From NCBI RefSeq assembly GCF_900105515.1, contig NZ_FNSY01000001.1:2480001-2544000 (forward strand): DNA of 64,000 nt. Direction: 5' to 3'. Position numbers and translations under genes: made by a program. This document shows, piece by piece, positions 18,637 to 26,858 of this stretch. The notes under the pieces were generated by a model. That model did no database searches, was not told the DNA's origin, and worked only from the letters and a program-made list of their open reading frames with translations. The number at the start of each line of letters is the position of its first letter. Within the stretch, counting starts at the first letter, position 1. The DNA is from Streptomyces sp. 2131.1 (GTDB lineage: Bacteria; Actinomycetota; Actinomycetes; Streptomycetales; Streptomycetaceae).

Positions 18637-19191
18637 GTGCTCACTGTCGGTGACAAGTTCCCCGAGTTCGACCTGACCGCCTGCGTGTCGCTGGAGAGCG
18701 GCAAGGAGTTCGAGCAGATCAACCACAAGACCTACGAGGGTCAGTGGAAGATCGTCTTCGCGTGGCCGAAGGACTTCACCTTCGTGTGCCCCACCGAGAT
18801 CGCCGCCTTCGGGAAGCTGAACGACGAGTTCGCCGACCGTGACGCCCAGATCCTCGGCTTCTCCGGCGACTCCGAGTTCGTGCACCACGCCTGGCGCAAG
18901 GACCACCCGGACCTGACCGACCTGCCCTTCCCGATGCTGGCCGACTCGAAGCACGAGCTCATGCGTGACCTCGGCATCGAGGGCGAGGACGGCTTCGCGC
19001 AGCGCGCAGTCTTCATCGTCGACCAGAACAACGAGATCCAGTTCACGATGGTGACCGCCGGTTCCGTGGGCCGTAACCCCAAGGAGGTCCTGCGGGTCCT
19101 CGACGCCCTGCAGACCGACGAGCTGTGCCCGTGCAACTGGACCAAGGGCGAGAACACCCTGGACCCGGTCGCGCTCCTCTCGGGCGAGTGA
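18637..19191 (+). CDS. ahpC: Alkyl hydroperoxide reductase, peroxiredoxin subunit
   Basis: A 184-residue 2-Cys peroxiredoxin that reduces H2O2 and organic peroxides. The peroxidatic Cys51 lies in FTFVCPTEIAAFGK. The C-terminal CPCNW (Cys164 and Cys166) supplies the resolving cysteine, as in the mycobacterial/Streptomyces AhpC group that uses AhpD as electron donor. The GTG start follows a good AAGGAGAG site. The gene is cotranscribed with ahpD 12 bp downstream and divergent from oxyR, whose product should activate it. Confidence 0.97.
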   Translation: MLTVGDKFPEFDLTACVSLESGKEFEQINHKTYEGQWKIVFAWPKDFTFVCPTEIAAFGKLNDEFADRDAQILGFSGDSEFVHHAWRKDHPDLTDLPFPMLADSKHELMRDLGIEGEDGFAQRAVFIVDQNNEIQFTMVTAGSVGRNPKEVLRVLDALQTDELCPCNWTKGENTLDPVALLSGE

Positions 19192-19203
19192 GCTGATACC
19201 ACC

Positions 19204-19737
19204 ATGGCACTCGACGAACTGAAGTCCGCCATACCGGACTTCGCCAAGGACCTGAAGCTGAACCTCGGCTCGGTCATCGGCAACAGCGAACTCCCGCAGC
19301 AGCAGCTCTGGGGCACCGTCCTGGCCTGCGCGATCGCCTCGCGCTCGCCGAAGGTGCTGCGCGAGCTGGAGCCGGAGGCGAAGGCCAACCTCTCCGCGGA
19401 GGCGTACACCGCCGCGAAGTCGGCCGCCGCCATCATGGCGATGAACAACGTCTTCTACCGCACGCGTCACCTGCTCTCGGACCCCGAGTACGGGAACCTG
19501 CGCGCGGGCCTGCGGATGAACGTCATCGGCAAGCCGGGCGTGGAGAAGGTCGACTTCGAGCTGTGGTCGCTCGCCGTCTCCGCGATCAACGGCTGCGGCC
19601 AGTGCCTCGACTCGCACGAGCAGGTGCTGCGCAAGGCCGGCGTGGACCGCGAGACCATCCAGGAAGCCGTCAAGATCGCCTCGGTGATCCAGGCGGTGGG
19701 TGTGACCCTCGACGCCGAGGCCGTGCTCGCCGAGTAG
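19204..19737 (+). CDS. ahpD: Alkyl hydroperoxidase AhpD
   Basis: A 177-residue all-helical AhpD, which regenerates AhpC by thiol-disulfide exchange and has weak peroxidase activity of its own. The active site is visible as Cys131 and Cys134 in [12 protein letters not shown], with the proton-relay His138 and Glu119, matching M. tuberculosis AhpD with an offset of one. It follows ahpC by 12 bp and ends at a strong hairpin terminator. Confidence 0.96.
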   Translation: MALDELKSAIPDFAKDLKLNLGSVIGNSELPQQQLWGTVLACAIASRSPKVLRELEPEAKANLSAEAYTAAKSAAAIMAMNNVFYRTRHLLSDPEYGNLRAGLRMNVIGKPGVEKVDFELWSLAVSAINGCGQCLDSHEQVLRKAGVDRETIQEAVKIASVIQAVGVTLDAEAVLAE

Positions 19738-19756
19738 GCGCCGTACCCTGAATACG

Positions 19757-19799
19757 AGAAGGGCCCCGAGGACGACCGACCGTCCGAGGGGCCCTTCTT
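19757..19799 (+). terminator. Terminator after ahpD
   Basis: AGAAGGGCCCC (19757-19767) pairs with GGGGCCCTTCT near 19788-19798, with additional interrupted pairing inside (GACG/CGTC). A short T-rich run (TTCTTCC) follows. It ends the ahpCD transcript and may also serve the convergent permease gene. Confidence 0.85.
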
Positions 19800-19812
19800 C
19801 CGTGCGTACGCG

Positions 19813-21183
19813 CTACGAGGCCTCCGGGGACGGCTCGCCGTCACCCTCGTCCTTCTCCGGCGCGGGGCCGGGGGCCGCCGCCGGTGCCGCGTCCAGCGCG
19901 GTCGCCCCGTGCGGAGGCGGCGAGTGGCGGCGCGACTCCTCCTGCCCGTACGACCGCAGATAGCCGACCACCGTGTTGGTCACCGCGACCAGCGGCACCG
20001 CGACGACCGCACCGCCGATGCCGGCGATCATGCCGCCCGCGGCGACCGAGAGCACGACGGCCAGCGGGTGCACCCGCACCGCCCGGCCCAGGATGAACGG
20101 CTGCAGGACGTGGCCCTCGATCTGCTGCACCGCGAGGACCACCGCCAGCACCATCAGCGCGGTGAACACGCCCTCGGTGACGAGGGCGACGACCACCGCC
20201 AGCGCCCCGGAGACCACCGCGCCGACGAGCGGGATGAAGGCGAACAGGAAGATGAAGACGGCCAGCGGTACGGCCATCGGCACGTCGAGGAAGTAGATCC
20301 CGAGCCCGATGAAGATCGCGTCGATCAGGGCGACGATGACCGTGCCCCGTACGTAGGCGGTCAGCGTCCGCCAGGCGCGCGGACCGGCCCCGGCGACCCC
20401 GGGCCTCGCCTGGGCGGGCACCAGCTTGAGCACCCACTGCCAGATGCGCGCGCCGTCGTAGAGCAGGAAGAGCGTCGAGAACATCGCGAGCAGCGCGCCC
20501 GTCATGAACTCCACGACCACGGTGACGCCCTGGAGCCCGGCGGACGTGATCGCCTCGGTGTTGGTGCCGACGGTGTCGCTCAAGTTCTTGGCGATGTCGT
20601 TGATCTGTTTGTCGGTCACATGGAACGGGCTGGCCAGGAGCCAGTTCTTGAGGTCCTCGATCCCCTTCGTCACCTTTTCGGACAGGGTGTCGATGTTGTC
20701 CATGACCTGCCACACCACGAACCAGCCGACCAGGCCCATGATGATGAAGCCGGAGACCGCGGTGACGGCGGTGGCCAGTCCCCTCGGCAGGCCGTAGCGC
20801 CGCAGCCGGGCGACGGTCGGCTGGAGCAGCGCGGTGACGAGCAGCGCGGCGACGAAGGCCAGCACCACCAGTTGCACGGCGCTGATGACCCGCATCAGCA
20901 CCCACAGGGTCCCCGCGAGCACCAGGAGCCGCCAGCCCGCTTCGGCGGCGACCCGCATCCCCCAGGGGATGGCCGCGACCGGATCGGGCCGTGCGGCGAC
21001 GGAGGGCGCGTATGTGGGCGGTGCGGGCACGTGGTCGACGGCCTCGTCCTTCCCGGACCTCCCGCCCGGCTCCCCGAGCAGGGGGTCGTCGGCCTCCGTC
21101 TCGGCCCGCCGTTCGTCAAGGCGCTCGCTCAGCCTGCTCAGTTCCGCACCCAGTTGTCCGAGCCACCCCGGCAGTTTCGACAT
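19813..21183 (-). CDS. AI-2E family (PerM/DUF20) membrane protein
   Basis: A 456-residue polytopic membrane protein of the AI-2E/PerM family. After a ~105-residue charged cytoplasmic N-terminus there are about eight transmembrane helices, arranged as three, a loop region (LSEKVTKGIEDLKNWLL), then five. Conserved family motifs include the final VVLSVAAGGMIAGIGGAVVAVP region. Family members are putative exporters or Na+/H+ antiporters, and despite the name few handle autoinducer-2. The C-terminal tail is Pro/Ala/Glu-rich. The ATG at 21183 follows GAGGAACC; the upstream frame extension is discarded. Confidence 0.9.
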   Translation of the reverse strand: MSKLPGWLGQLGAELSRLSERLDERRAETEADDPLLGEPGGRSGKDEAVDHVPAPPTYAPSVAARPDPVAAIPWGMRVAAEAGWRLLVLAGTLWVLMRVISAVQLVVLAFVAALLVTALLQPTVARLRRYGLPRGLATAVTAVSGFIIMGLVGWFVVWQVMDNIDTLSEKVTKGIEDLKNWLLASPFHVTDKQINDIAKNLSDTVGTNTEAITSAGLQGVTVVVEFMTGALLAMFSTLFLLYDGARIWQWVLKLVPAQARPGVAGAGPRAWRTLTAYVRGTVIVALIDAIFIGLGIYFLDVPMAVPLAVFIFLFAFIPLVGAVVSGALAVVVALVTEGVFTALMVLAVVLAVQQIEGHVLQPFILGRAVRVHPLAVVLSVAAGGMIAGIGGAVVAVPLVAVTNTVVGYLRSYGQEESRRHSPPPHGATALDAAPAAAPGPAPEKDEGDGEPSPEAS

Positions 21184-21254
21184 AACGGTTCCTCTACCCC
21201 CGTCCGCTCTCCCCACCGCTCCCCCGGGAGCGGTTCCGCACGACCGTACACGCG

Positions 21255-21289
21255 TGAAGCCCCTCACCGTAGGACGGTGAGGGGCTTCA
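21255..21289 (-). terminator. Perfect 15-bp hairpin terminator
   Basis: GAAGCCCCTCACCGT (21256-21270) and ACGGTGAGGGGCTTC (21274-21288) form a perfect stem with an AGG loop, 28 bp after the stop codon of the lytic transglycosylase on the minus strand. Confidence 0.9.
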
Positions 21290-21316
21290 CGAGGTTGAGC
21301 TGGTGAACCCTGGTCT

Positions 21317-22021
21317 CTAGTACCAGTGGTTGGCCTGCCAGAAGGACCAGGCGCCACAGGGGCTCTGGTAGCGGCCGTTCATGTAGCTGAGGCCCCACTT
21401 GATCTGGGTGGCCGGGTTGGTCATCCAGTCGGCCCCGGCGGAAGCCATCTTCGAGCCCGGCAGGGCCTGGACGAGACCGTAGGCACCGGAACCCGGATTG
21501 CTCGCGCGGTAGTTCCAGCTCGACTCGTGGTTCACGATGTTGCTGAAGCACTGGAACTGGTCGGCCGGCACGATCTGCCGCGCCATGGCCTGCACCTCGG
21601 CCACGGTGTACGAGCCCTGCACGGCGAAGGAGGTGGAGCGGACCTCGGAGCGGCTTGCGCGCTCCTGCGCTTCCTTCTTCTTCGCCTCGCGCTCGCGCTC
21701 GAGCTTGTCCTCGGCGGCCTGCTTCTTGGACTTGGCGTCCTTGGCGGCCTGGACTCGGGCGGTCTCCTCGGCCGACTTCTTCGCGGCGGCGTCGGCCGCG
21801 GACGCCTGGGCGTCGGCCTGCTGCGTGAGCGAAGCGGTCTGGACCTGGGCCTGCTGGCCCGCGGGGATGTCTGCGAGCAGCGTGGTGTCGGCTGCGGTCG
21901 CCTCGAAGTTGTTGTCGTCGGCAGCAGGGGTGCTGCCCGATGCAACGCCCACGACGGCGCCTACGGTGGTGACCGCGGTGGCGGATGCCACTGCGAACCC
22001 CCGGACCGAGATCCGGCTCAC
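21317..22021 (-). CDS. Secreted lytic transglycosylase (SLT domain)
   Basis: A 234-residue exported muralytic enzyme. The N-terminus (VSRISVRGFAVASATAV and following hydrophobic residues) is a signal peptide. Residues about 60-140 are an Ala/Lys/Glu-rich coiled coil (KSKKQAAEDKLERERE). The C-terminal SLT domain has the catalytic Glu in NIVNHESSWNYRASN, then SGAYGLVQALPGSKM and QIKWGLSYMNGRY. It should cleave the glycan strand of peptidoglycan, as in growth, germination or resuscitation. I prefer the GTG at 22021, seven bases after GGAAGG, to the ATG at 22039. A Crp-like site lies 275 bp upstream. Confidence 0.93.
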   Translation of the reverse strand: MSRISVRGFAVASATAVTTVGAVVGVASGSTPAADDNNFEATAADTTLLADIPAGQQAQVQTASLTQQADAQASAADAAAKKSAEETARVQAAKDAKSKKQAAEDKLEREREAKKKEAQERASRSEVRSTSFAVQGSYTVAEVQAMARQIVPADQFQCFSNIVNHESSWNYRASNPGSGAYGLVQALPGSKMASAGADWMTNPATQIKWGLSYMNGRYQSPCGAWSFWQANHWY

Positions 22022-22295
22022 ACGGTGTCCTTCCAGCATCGCCCGCTTAGGTGACCTCGCGGGCGCAATCGTGCCCCTGGCACTGGCCTCCCTACTGCTT
22101 GGGTCACGGGAGGCACGGGCCCGGTGGGCGACTCCCCGGGGGAAGCGCCGCGTGGTGCTCGCGGGCGGCATACGGACGGCGGTTGTTGAGTTGTGTGGTG
22201 CGTGGCGCCTCTGGAGGTGCCGGTGTGCCGTATGCGGGGCCTGACGGAAGCAAGACTCTGCCGGAACGGCACCACGGGAAGCAATTCTCCGTTGC

Positions 22296-22311
22296 GTGTG
22301 AAAGGTCACAC
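22296..22311. promoter_or_regulatory. Crp-like palindromic site
   Basis: The 16-bp palindrome GTGTGAAAGGTCACAC has arms GTGTGA/TCACAC and contains GTG-N6-GTCAC, which fits the Streptomyces Crp consensus GTG(N)6GNCAC as I recall it. It lies about 275 bp upstream of the lytic transglycosylase start. Confidence 0.5.
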
Positions 22312-22353
22312 CCCGTTTGGCGGACCCGAATTACGGAAAAGGCGCCGCAACAC

Positions 22354-22394
22354 GACGCCGCCCGGCTAGGCTGCTTGGCCCGCCGGGCGGCGTC
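22354..22394 (-). terminator. Terminator after phoH-like gene
   Basis: GACGCCGCCCGGC (22354-22366) pairs perfectly with GCCGGGCGGCGTC (22382-22394), a 13-bp stem just downstream of the PhoH-family stop codon on the minus strand. Confidence 0.85.
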
Positions 22395-22410
22395 GGTCCC
22401 CCAATCCGTG

Positions 22411-23733
22411 TCAGATCTGGCCTTCCTCCAGCATTTCGGTCACCAGGGCGGCGATGCGGGAGCGCTCGGAGCGGGTGAGCGTGACGTGCGCGAAGAGCGG
22501 ATGCCCCTTCAGTTTCTCGACGACGGCGACGACTCCGTCGTACCGGCCGACCCTGAGGTTGTCGCGCTGGGCCACGTCATGGGTGAGGACGACACGGGAA
22601 TTCGTGCCGATCCTGGACAGGACGGTCAGCAGGACGTTCCGTTCGAGCGACTGGGCCTCGTCGACGATCACGAAGGCGTCGTGCAGCGAACGGCCCCGGA
22701 TGTGGGTGAGCGGCAGGATCTCCAGCATGCCGCGCCCCAGCACCTCTTCGATGACCTCGCGCCCCGAGACGGCCGAGAGGGTGTCGAAGACGGCCTGCGC
22801 CCAGGGGCTCATCTTCTCGGCCTCGCTGCCGGGGAGATAGCCGAGTTCCTGGCCGCCCACCGCGTACAGCGGGCGGAAGACCATGACCTTCTTGTGCTGC
22901 CCTCTCTCCAGCACCGCTTCCAGGCCCGCGCAGAGCGCCAGCGCCGACTTGCCGGTGCCGGCCCGGCCGCCCAGCGAGACGATGCCGACCTCCTGGTCGA
23001 GCAGCAGGTCCAGGGCGATGCGCTGTTCGGCGCTGCGGCCGTGGATGCCGAAGGCCTCCCGGTCGCCGCGGACGAGCCGGACGTTGCCGTCGGGCGTCAC
23101 CCGGCCGAGCGCCTTGCCGCGTTCGGACTGGAGGACCAGGCCGGTGTGCACGGGCAGGTCGGCGGCCTCGGGGACGTACAGCCGCTCCTCGGTGAAGAGG
23201 AGGTCGATCTGGTCGGCGGCGAGGGGCAGTTCGGCCATGCCCGTCCAGCCGGAGTCCGTGATCGCCAGCTCCGCGCGGTACTCCTCGGCGAGGAGGCCCA
23301 CCGAGGAGGCCTTGATGCGCAGCGGCAGGTCCTTGGAGACGACCGTGACGTCGTACCCCTCGGCCTGGAGGTTGCGCGCGACCGCGAGGATCCGTGAGTC
23401 GTTGTCCCCCAACCGGTAGCCGGCGGGCAGAACGCCGGGATCGGAGTGGTTGAGCTCGACGCGGAGCGTCCCGCCGAGGTCCCCGAGGGGGATCGGCGCG
23501 TCCAGTCGGCCGTACCGGACCCGGAAGTCGTCCAGCAGGCGCAGGGCCTGGCGGGCGAAGTACCCGAGCTCCGGATGGTGCCGTTTGGCCTCCAGTTCCG
23601 TGACCACGACGACCGGGAGCACGACTTCGTGCTCGTCGAAGCGGGCCATGGCGTTCGGATCGGCCAGCAGGACGCTGGTGTCGAGAACGTAGGTGCGCCT
23701 GTCGGGCATGCGGCGCTTAGTGCTGGTCACCAC
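22411..23733 (-). CDS. PIN domain - PhoH family ATPase
   Basis: A 440-residue protein fusing an N-terminal PIN nuclease domain to a PhoH-like ATPase. The PIN part starts with [15 protein letters not shown] and has acidic residues in VTELEAK and [11 protein letters not shown]. The PhoH part has Walker [14 protein letters not shown] and Walker B AFVIDEAQ, with [17 protein letters not shown] beyond. Family PhoH2-type proteins in mycobacteria are RNA helicase/RNases, so an ATP-driven RNase role is likely here. The start is GTG 23733 or GTG 23730; the ATG at 23709 has no ribosome binding site. Confidence 0.93.
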   Translation of the reverse strand: MVTSTKRRMPDRRTYVLDTSVLLADPNAMARFDEHEVVLPVVVVTELEAKRHHPELGYFARQALRLLDDFRVRYGRLDAPIPLGDLGGTLRVELNHSDPGVLPAGYRLGDNDSRILAVARNLQAEGYDVTVVSKDLPLRIKASSVGLLAEEYRAELAITDSGWTGMAELPLAADQIDLLFTEERLYVPEAADLPVHTGLVLQSERGKALGRVTPDGNVRLVRGDREAFGIHGRSAEQRIALDLLLDQEVGIVSLGGRAGTGKSALALCAGLEAVLERGQHKKVMVFRPLYAVGGQELGYLPGSEAEKMSPWAQAVFDTLSAVSGREVIEEVLGRGMLEILPLTHIRGRSLHDAFVIVDEAQSLERNVLLTVLSRIGTNSRVVLTHDVAQRDNLRVGRYDGVVAVVEKLKGHPLFAHVTLTRSERSRIAALVTEMLEEGQI

Positions 23734-24050
23734 GGAAGGACGTACCCCCTCGGAAGAGGTTGGGGTGCGACGGCGTCGCGGAGCATCCCAATGGGAGAGG
23801 ACGGACCGGGCTCCGGCCACCTTGCACGGGCCGTGCGCCGGCCCTCCGCGTCAGCCGCACTGTTCGTACGGTCCTTCGTGTGCAAAGGGCCTCCCGGGCG
23901 AGCGGACTCGACGCCGCTCACTTGGACACGGCGTCCGCCTGGTTGGTGACCGGACGCCGACCTGTCAGGGATATGCCCTCTTACCCGGCCGGCCATGCCG
24001 ACCGGCCCACTTCCGGGGGAAGGGGGCGCGGGAACACGCGCCCCGGCGCC
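23734..24050. other. Intergenic region upstream of the phoH-like gene
   Basis: A 317-bp non-coding stretch between two minus-strand genes. It holds the terminator of the isoprenyl transferase gene (24023-24044) and must contain the phoH-like promoter, which I could not assign with confidence. Open frames crossing it are low-complexity shadows. Confidence 0.5.
24023..24044 (-). terminator. Hairpin after the cis-isoprenyl transferase gene
   Basis: GGGGCGCG (24023-24030) and CGCGCCCC (24037-24044) form an 8-bp GC stem with a GGAACA loop, directly after the minus-strand stop at 24051. Confidence 0.65.
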
Positions 24051-24812
24051 TCAGCCCCCGTAGCGGCGGTGGCGGGCGGCGTAGTCGCGCAGCGCCCGCA
24101 GGAAGTCCACCCGGCGGAAGGCCGGCCAGAAGACCTCGCAGAAGTAGTACTCGGAGTGGGCGCTCTGCCAGAGCATGAAGCCGGACAGCCGCTGCTCGCC
24201 GCTGGTGCGGATGACGAGGTCGGGGTCGGGCTGGCCGCGGGTGTAGAGGTGCTCGGAGATCAGGTCGGTGGAGACGATCTCGGCGAGGTCCTCGAAGGAG
24301 GTGCCCTTGGCGGAGTGGTCGAGGAGCAGGGAGCGCACGGCGTCCGCGATCTCCTGCCGGCCGCCGTAGCCGACGGCAACGTTGACGAGTATCCCGTCGA
24401 TACCGACCGTGGCCTGCTCGGCCTCCTTGAGGACCGTCTGGGTGTGGGCGGGCAGCAGGTCGAGGGTGCCCACGTGGTGGACGCGCCAGCGGCCGTCCGC
24501 GGCGAGGCCGCGCACGGTGTTCTCGATGATGCCGAGGAGCGGGGTCAGCTCGGACTCGGGCCGGTCGAAGTTGTCGGTGGACAGCAGCCAGAGCGTGACG
24601 ACCTCGACGTCGGTCTCGCTGCACCAGCCGAGGAGTTCCTTGATCTTGTCGGCCCCGGCCTGGTGCCCCTCGGCGGCCGTGCCGCCTGACGCCTTGGCCC
24701 AGCGGCGGTTGCCGTCGAGGATGACGCCGATGTGCTTGGGCACCTGGGCGTGGTCGAGGCGGGCCTCCACCCGGCGCGCGTAGAGCCCGTACACCAGGTC
24801 GCGCAAGTTCAC
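24051..24812 (-). CDS. uppS: Cis-isoprenyl (undecaprenyl-type) diphosphate synthase
   Basis: A 253-residue cytoplasmic cis-prenyltransferase that condenses isopentenyl diphosphate units onto an allylic primer. Motifs are those of the family: HIGVILDGNRRWAKASG with the catalytic Asp, the TLWLLSTDNFDRPESEL region, NVAVGYGGRQEIADAV, and C-terminal LVIRTSGEQRLSGFMLWQSA and SEYYFCEVFWPAF. Streptomyces usually has two such genes, and this one may make a shorter polyprenyl diphosphate, so the symbol is tentative. I prefer the GTG at 24812, about nine bases after GAGAGG, over the GTG at 24821. Confidence 0.93.
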   Translation of the reverse strand: MNLRDLVYGLYARRVEARLDHAQVPKHIGVILDGNRRWAKASGGTAAEGHQAGADKIKELLGWCSETDVEVVTLWLLSTDNFDRPESELTPLLGIIENTVRGLAADGRWRVHHVGTLDLLPAHTQTVLKEAEQATVGIDGILVNVAVGYGGRQEIADAVRSLLLDHSAKGTSFEDLAEIVSTDLISEHLYTRGQPDPDLVIRTSGEQRLSGFMLWQSAHSEYYFCEVFWPAFRRVDFLRALRDYAARHRRYGG

Positions 24813-25012
24813 TGAGTCCACCTCTCGGTTCCGTGCGGGCCCGCCGGCCCCTTCACCAGGGGTCCGGGGTCGTCCCCTGGGGATCGGATCGCCGCACTGG
24901 AAGGGGGCGGATCGCCCCGCCGTGTCATGGCAGTCCCGTCAGGCCACATTACTGCGCGGGCGCCGCACCCACCCAACCCGGCCTGTCACAAGTACGTGAT
25001 AAGGAGAGAATC

Positions 25013-26053
25013 GTGACTGATTCCTCCTCCCCCTACCAGGCCGCCGGCTCGCGCTACGACTCCATGGAGTACCGGCGCAGCGGACGCAGCGGTCTCAAGC
25101 TCCCGGCCGTCTCGCTCGGCCTCTGGCACAACTTCGGCGACGACAGGTCGCTCGGCTCCCAGCGGGCCATCCTGCGCCGCGCCTTCGACCTCGGCGTGAC
25201 CCATTTCGACCTGGCCAACAACTACGGCCCGCCGCCCGGCTCGGCCGAACTGAACTTCGGCAAGCTGTTCCGGCAGGACTTCGCCCCGTACCGGGACGAA
25301 CTCCTGATCTCGACCAAGGCGGGGTACGAGATGCACCCGGGCCCGTACGGGGAGTGGGGGTCGCGCAAGTACCTGCTGTCGTCGCTGGACGCCTCGCTGA
25401 AGCGGATGGGCCTCGACTACGTCGACGTCTTCTACTCGCACCGCTTCGACCCGGAGACTCCGCTGGAGGAGACGATGGGGGCGCTGGCCTCCGCCGTGCA
25501 GCAGGGCAAGGCGCTGTACGTGGGAGTGTCCTCGTACAACGCGGCGCAGACGGCCGAGGCGGCGCGGCTGCTGCGGGAGATGGGCGTGCCGGCCCTGATC
25601 CACCAGCCGTCCTACTCGATGATCAACCGCTGGACCGAGGAGGACGGGCTCCTCGACACGCTGGAGGCGGCCGGGATGGGCTGCATCTCCTTCGTGCCGC
25701 TGGCCCAGGGGCTGCTGACCGGGAAGTACCTGAACGGCATCCCGGAGGGGTCGCGGGCCACGCAGGGCAAGTCGCTCGACCCGGACCTGCTGTCGCAGGA
25801 GGTGGTGCGCCGGCTCAACGGGCTGAACGACATCGCGCGCCGCCGGGGCCAGTCGCTCGCCCAGCTGGCCCTCACGTGGGTGCTGCGCGACAGCCGGATG
25901 ACGTCGGCGCTGATCGGTGCGTCGAGCGTGGGGCAGCTGGAGGAGAACGTCGCGGCGCTGGCGGGTCCCGAGCTGTCGGCCGACGAGCTGAAGGAGATCG
26001 ACGTCTTCGCGGTCGACACCGAGGGCACCAACATCTGGGCCGGACGGGGCTGA
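25013..26053 (+). CDS. Aldo/keto reductase (YghZ/MgrA type)
   Basis: A 346-residue NADPH-dependent aldo/keto reductase of the YghZ-like AKR14 group, which reduces small aldehydes such as methylglyoxal. It has the expected tetrad residues and context: THFDLANNYGPPPGSAE (Asp and Tyr), STKAGYEM (Lys), and YSHRFDPETP (His). SALIGASSVGQLEEN near the C-terminus binds NADPH phosphate, and the C-terminal residues NIWAGRG resemble other family members. The GTG at 25013 has the strong ribosome binding site AAGGAGAG; the upstream frame is not coding. It is divergent from uppS. Confidence 0.94.
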   Translation: MTDSSSPYQAAGSRYDSMEYRRSGRSGLKLPAVSLGLWHNFGDDRSLGSQRAILRRAFDLGVTHFDLANNYGPPPGSAELNFGKLFRQDFAPYRDELLISTKAGYEMHPGPYGEWGSRKYLLSSLDASLKRMGLDYVDVFYSHRFDPETPLEETMGALASAVQQGKALYVGVSSYNAAQTAEAARLLREMGVPALIHQPSYSMINRWTEEDGLLDTLEAAGMGCISFVPLAQGLLTGKYLNGIPEGSRATQGKSLDPDLLSQEVVRRLNGLNDIARRRGQSLAQLALTWVLRDSRMTSALIGASSVGQLEENVAALAGPELSADELKEIDVFAVDTEGTNIWAGRG

Positions 26054-26320
26054 GGCCCCCGGGCACAAAAAACGGGCCGGTCCGTGGGGGGGGGTTACGG
26101 ACCGGCCCGAGGGGGGGTTTCCACCATAACCCTTCGTAAGTGATGGTGGGTGCCGCGGCGCGAAATAATTACTCTCCGAAAGTGAGCAGCTCCGCTCCGG
26201 GCCCGTCCGCGATGGCCGCTTTGCGGTCGTGACCTGCGGCGATACGGCCCGTCTCCGAATGGGCGACGGGGACGCACCCGAGACGTCCACAGGATGTCCA
26301 CATTCCGTTCGGTGGAGCCG
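26054..26320. other. Intergenic region with bidirectional terminator and A/T-rich patch
   Basis: A 267-bp non-coding stretch between convergent genes. Besides the hairpin at 26073-26109 it contains an unusually A/T-rich patch (GAAATAATTACT near 26161-26172) and a CACCAT/ATGGTG inverted pair near 26120-26146. It may be the long 3' untranslated region of the minus-strand gene at 26321, or encode a small RNA; I cannot decide. Confidence 0.4.
26073..26109. terminator. Bidirectional intrinsic terminator with T-run on the minus strand
   Basis: CGGGCCGGTCCGT (26073-26085) pairs with ACGGACCGGCCCG (26097-26109), a 13-bp stem over a G-rich loop. On the minus strand the stem is followed by TTTTTTG, a true intrinsic terminator and rare in this GC-rich window. 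Confidence 0.9.
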
Positions 26321-26779
26321 TCAGGTCGGGGCGGCCGCGCCGCGGTGGCCACGGGTGAACCGGATGCCCACGGTGTCCCCGCCGACGACCACGAACCGGC
26401 CGCCCTCGCACCGGATGACCGCCTCGTGGACCTCGCCCCGCTCGTCCCTGCGCTCGTCGGTACTGAGCACCGTCCAGCCGCCCTCGGGAGCCTGCGGCAG
26501 ACCCGCCAGGGCGGCGAACTCCCACTGGGCGGCGGGCACACACCAGTCGGGCATCTGCGGCCAGGTGCCGGCGCCGATGTGCAGGGTGCCGTCGGAGGTG
26601 CAGGTCAGGCGGACGGACAGTCCGTCGTCCAGCACGAAGCACACGGCTTCGGGCTCGCCCATGCGCCCCTCGGGCCGGTAGAAGATGCCGAGGACACCGA
26701 CGATCCTCGCCCCCTTGAGCCACTCGGCACCGCCCCGGCGCGGGCCGTGCGTGGCGTCCCCGTCGGTGCCGCGGTCCAT
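26321..26779 (-). CDS. Conserved hypothetical protein
   Basis: A 152-residue soluble protein that I do not recognise. After a basic start (GPRRGGAEWLKG) it reads as alternating beta strands: ARIVGVLGIFYRPEG, EAVCFVLDDGLSVRLTC, GTLHIGAGTWPQMPDW, and a C-terminal EAVIRCEGGRFVVVGGD. It ends in GIRFTRGHRG. The composition and codon bias are typical of a real Streptomyces gene. It lies on the minus strand 79 bp downstream of the methyltransferase stop and may share its transcript. No catalytic motif is visible. Confidence 0.7.
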   Translation of the reverse strand: MDRGTDGDATHGPRRGGAEWLKGARIVGVLGIFYRPEGRMGEPEAVCFVLDDGLSVRLTCTSDGTLHIGAGTWPQMPDWCVPAAQWEFAALAGLPQAPEGGWTVLSTDERRDERGEVHEAVIRCEGGRFVVVGGDTVGIRFTRGHRGAAAPT

Positions 26780-26858
26780 GGCCTGCCCCTTCCTCTGGAC
26801 GCCCCCGAGCGCTCAGCGACCAGAGTGCCATCCTTCGGGCCCCGAGGGGGCGTTGGTC

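Larger units (their letters stand above)
22022..22410. other. Long intergenic/leader region upstream of the lytic transglycosylase
   Basis: About 390 bp without a gene. It contains the phoH terminator (22354-22394) and a Crp-like palindrome (22296-22311); the rest is probably a long 5' untranslated leader. I looked for the c-di-AMP (ydaO) riboswitch that controls several Streptomyces cell-wall hydrolases and did not find its conserved core. Confidence 0.5.

Noticed and set aside
17539..19617. A 692-residue OxyR fusion
   Set aside because: The upstream half of this frame is antisense to ahpC and ahpD; the LysR domain begins near 18504.
22022..22353. A c-di-AMP (ydaO) riboswitch upstream of the lytic transglycosylase
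   Set aside because: The leader is long and the gene type is right, but I could not find the conserved core (GGGGAACC and GGGUGAAUC-like elements and the CAGCUAACC end).
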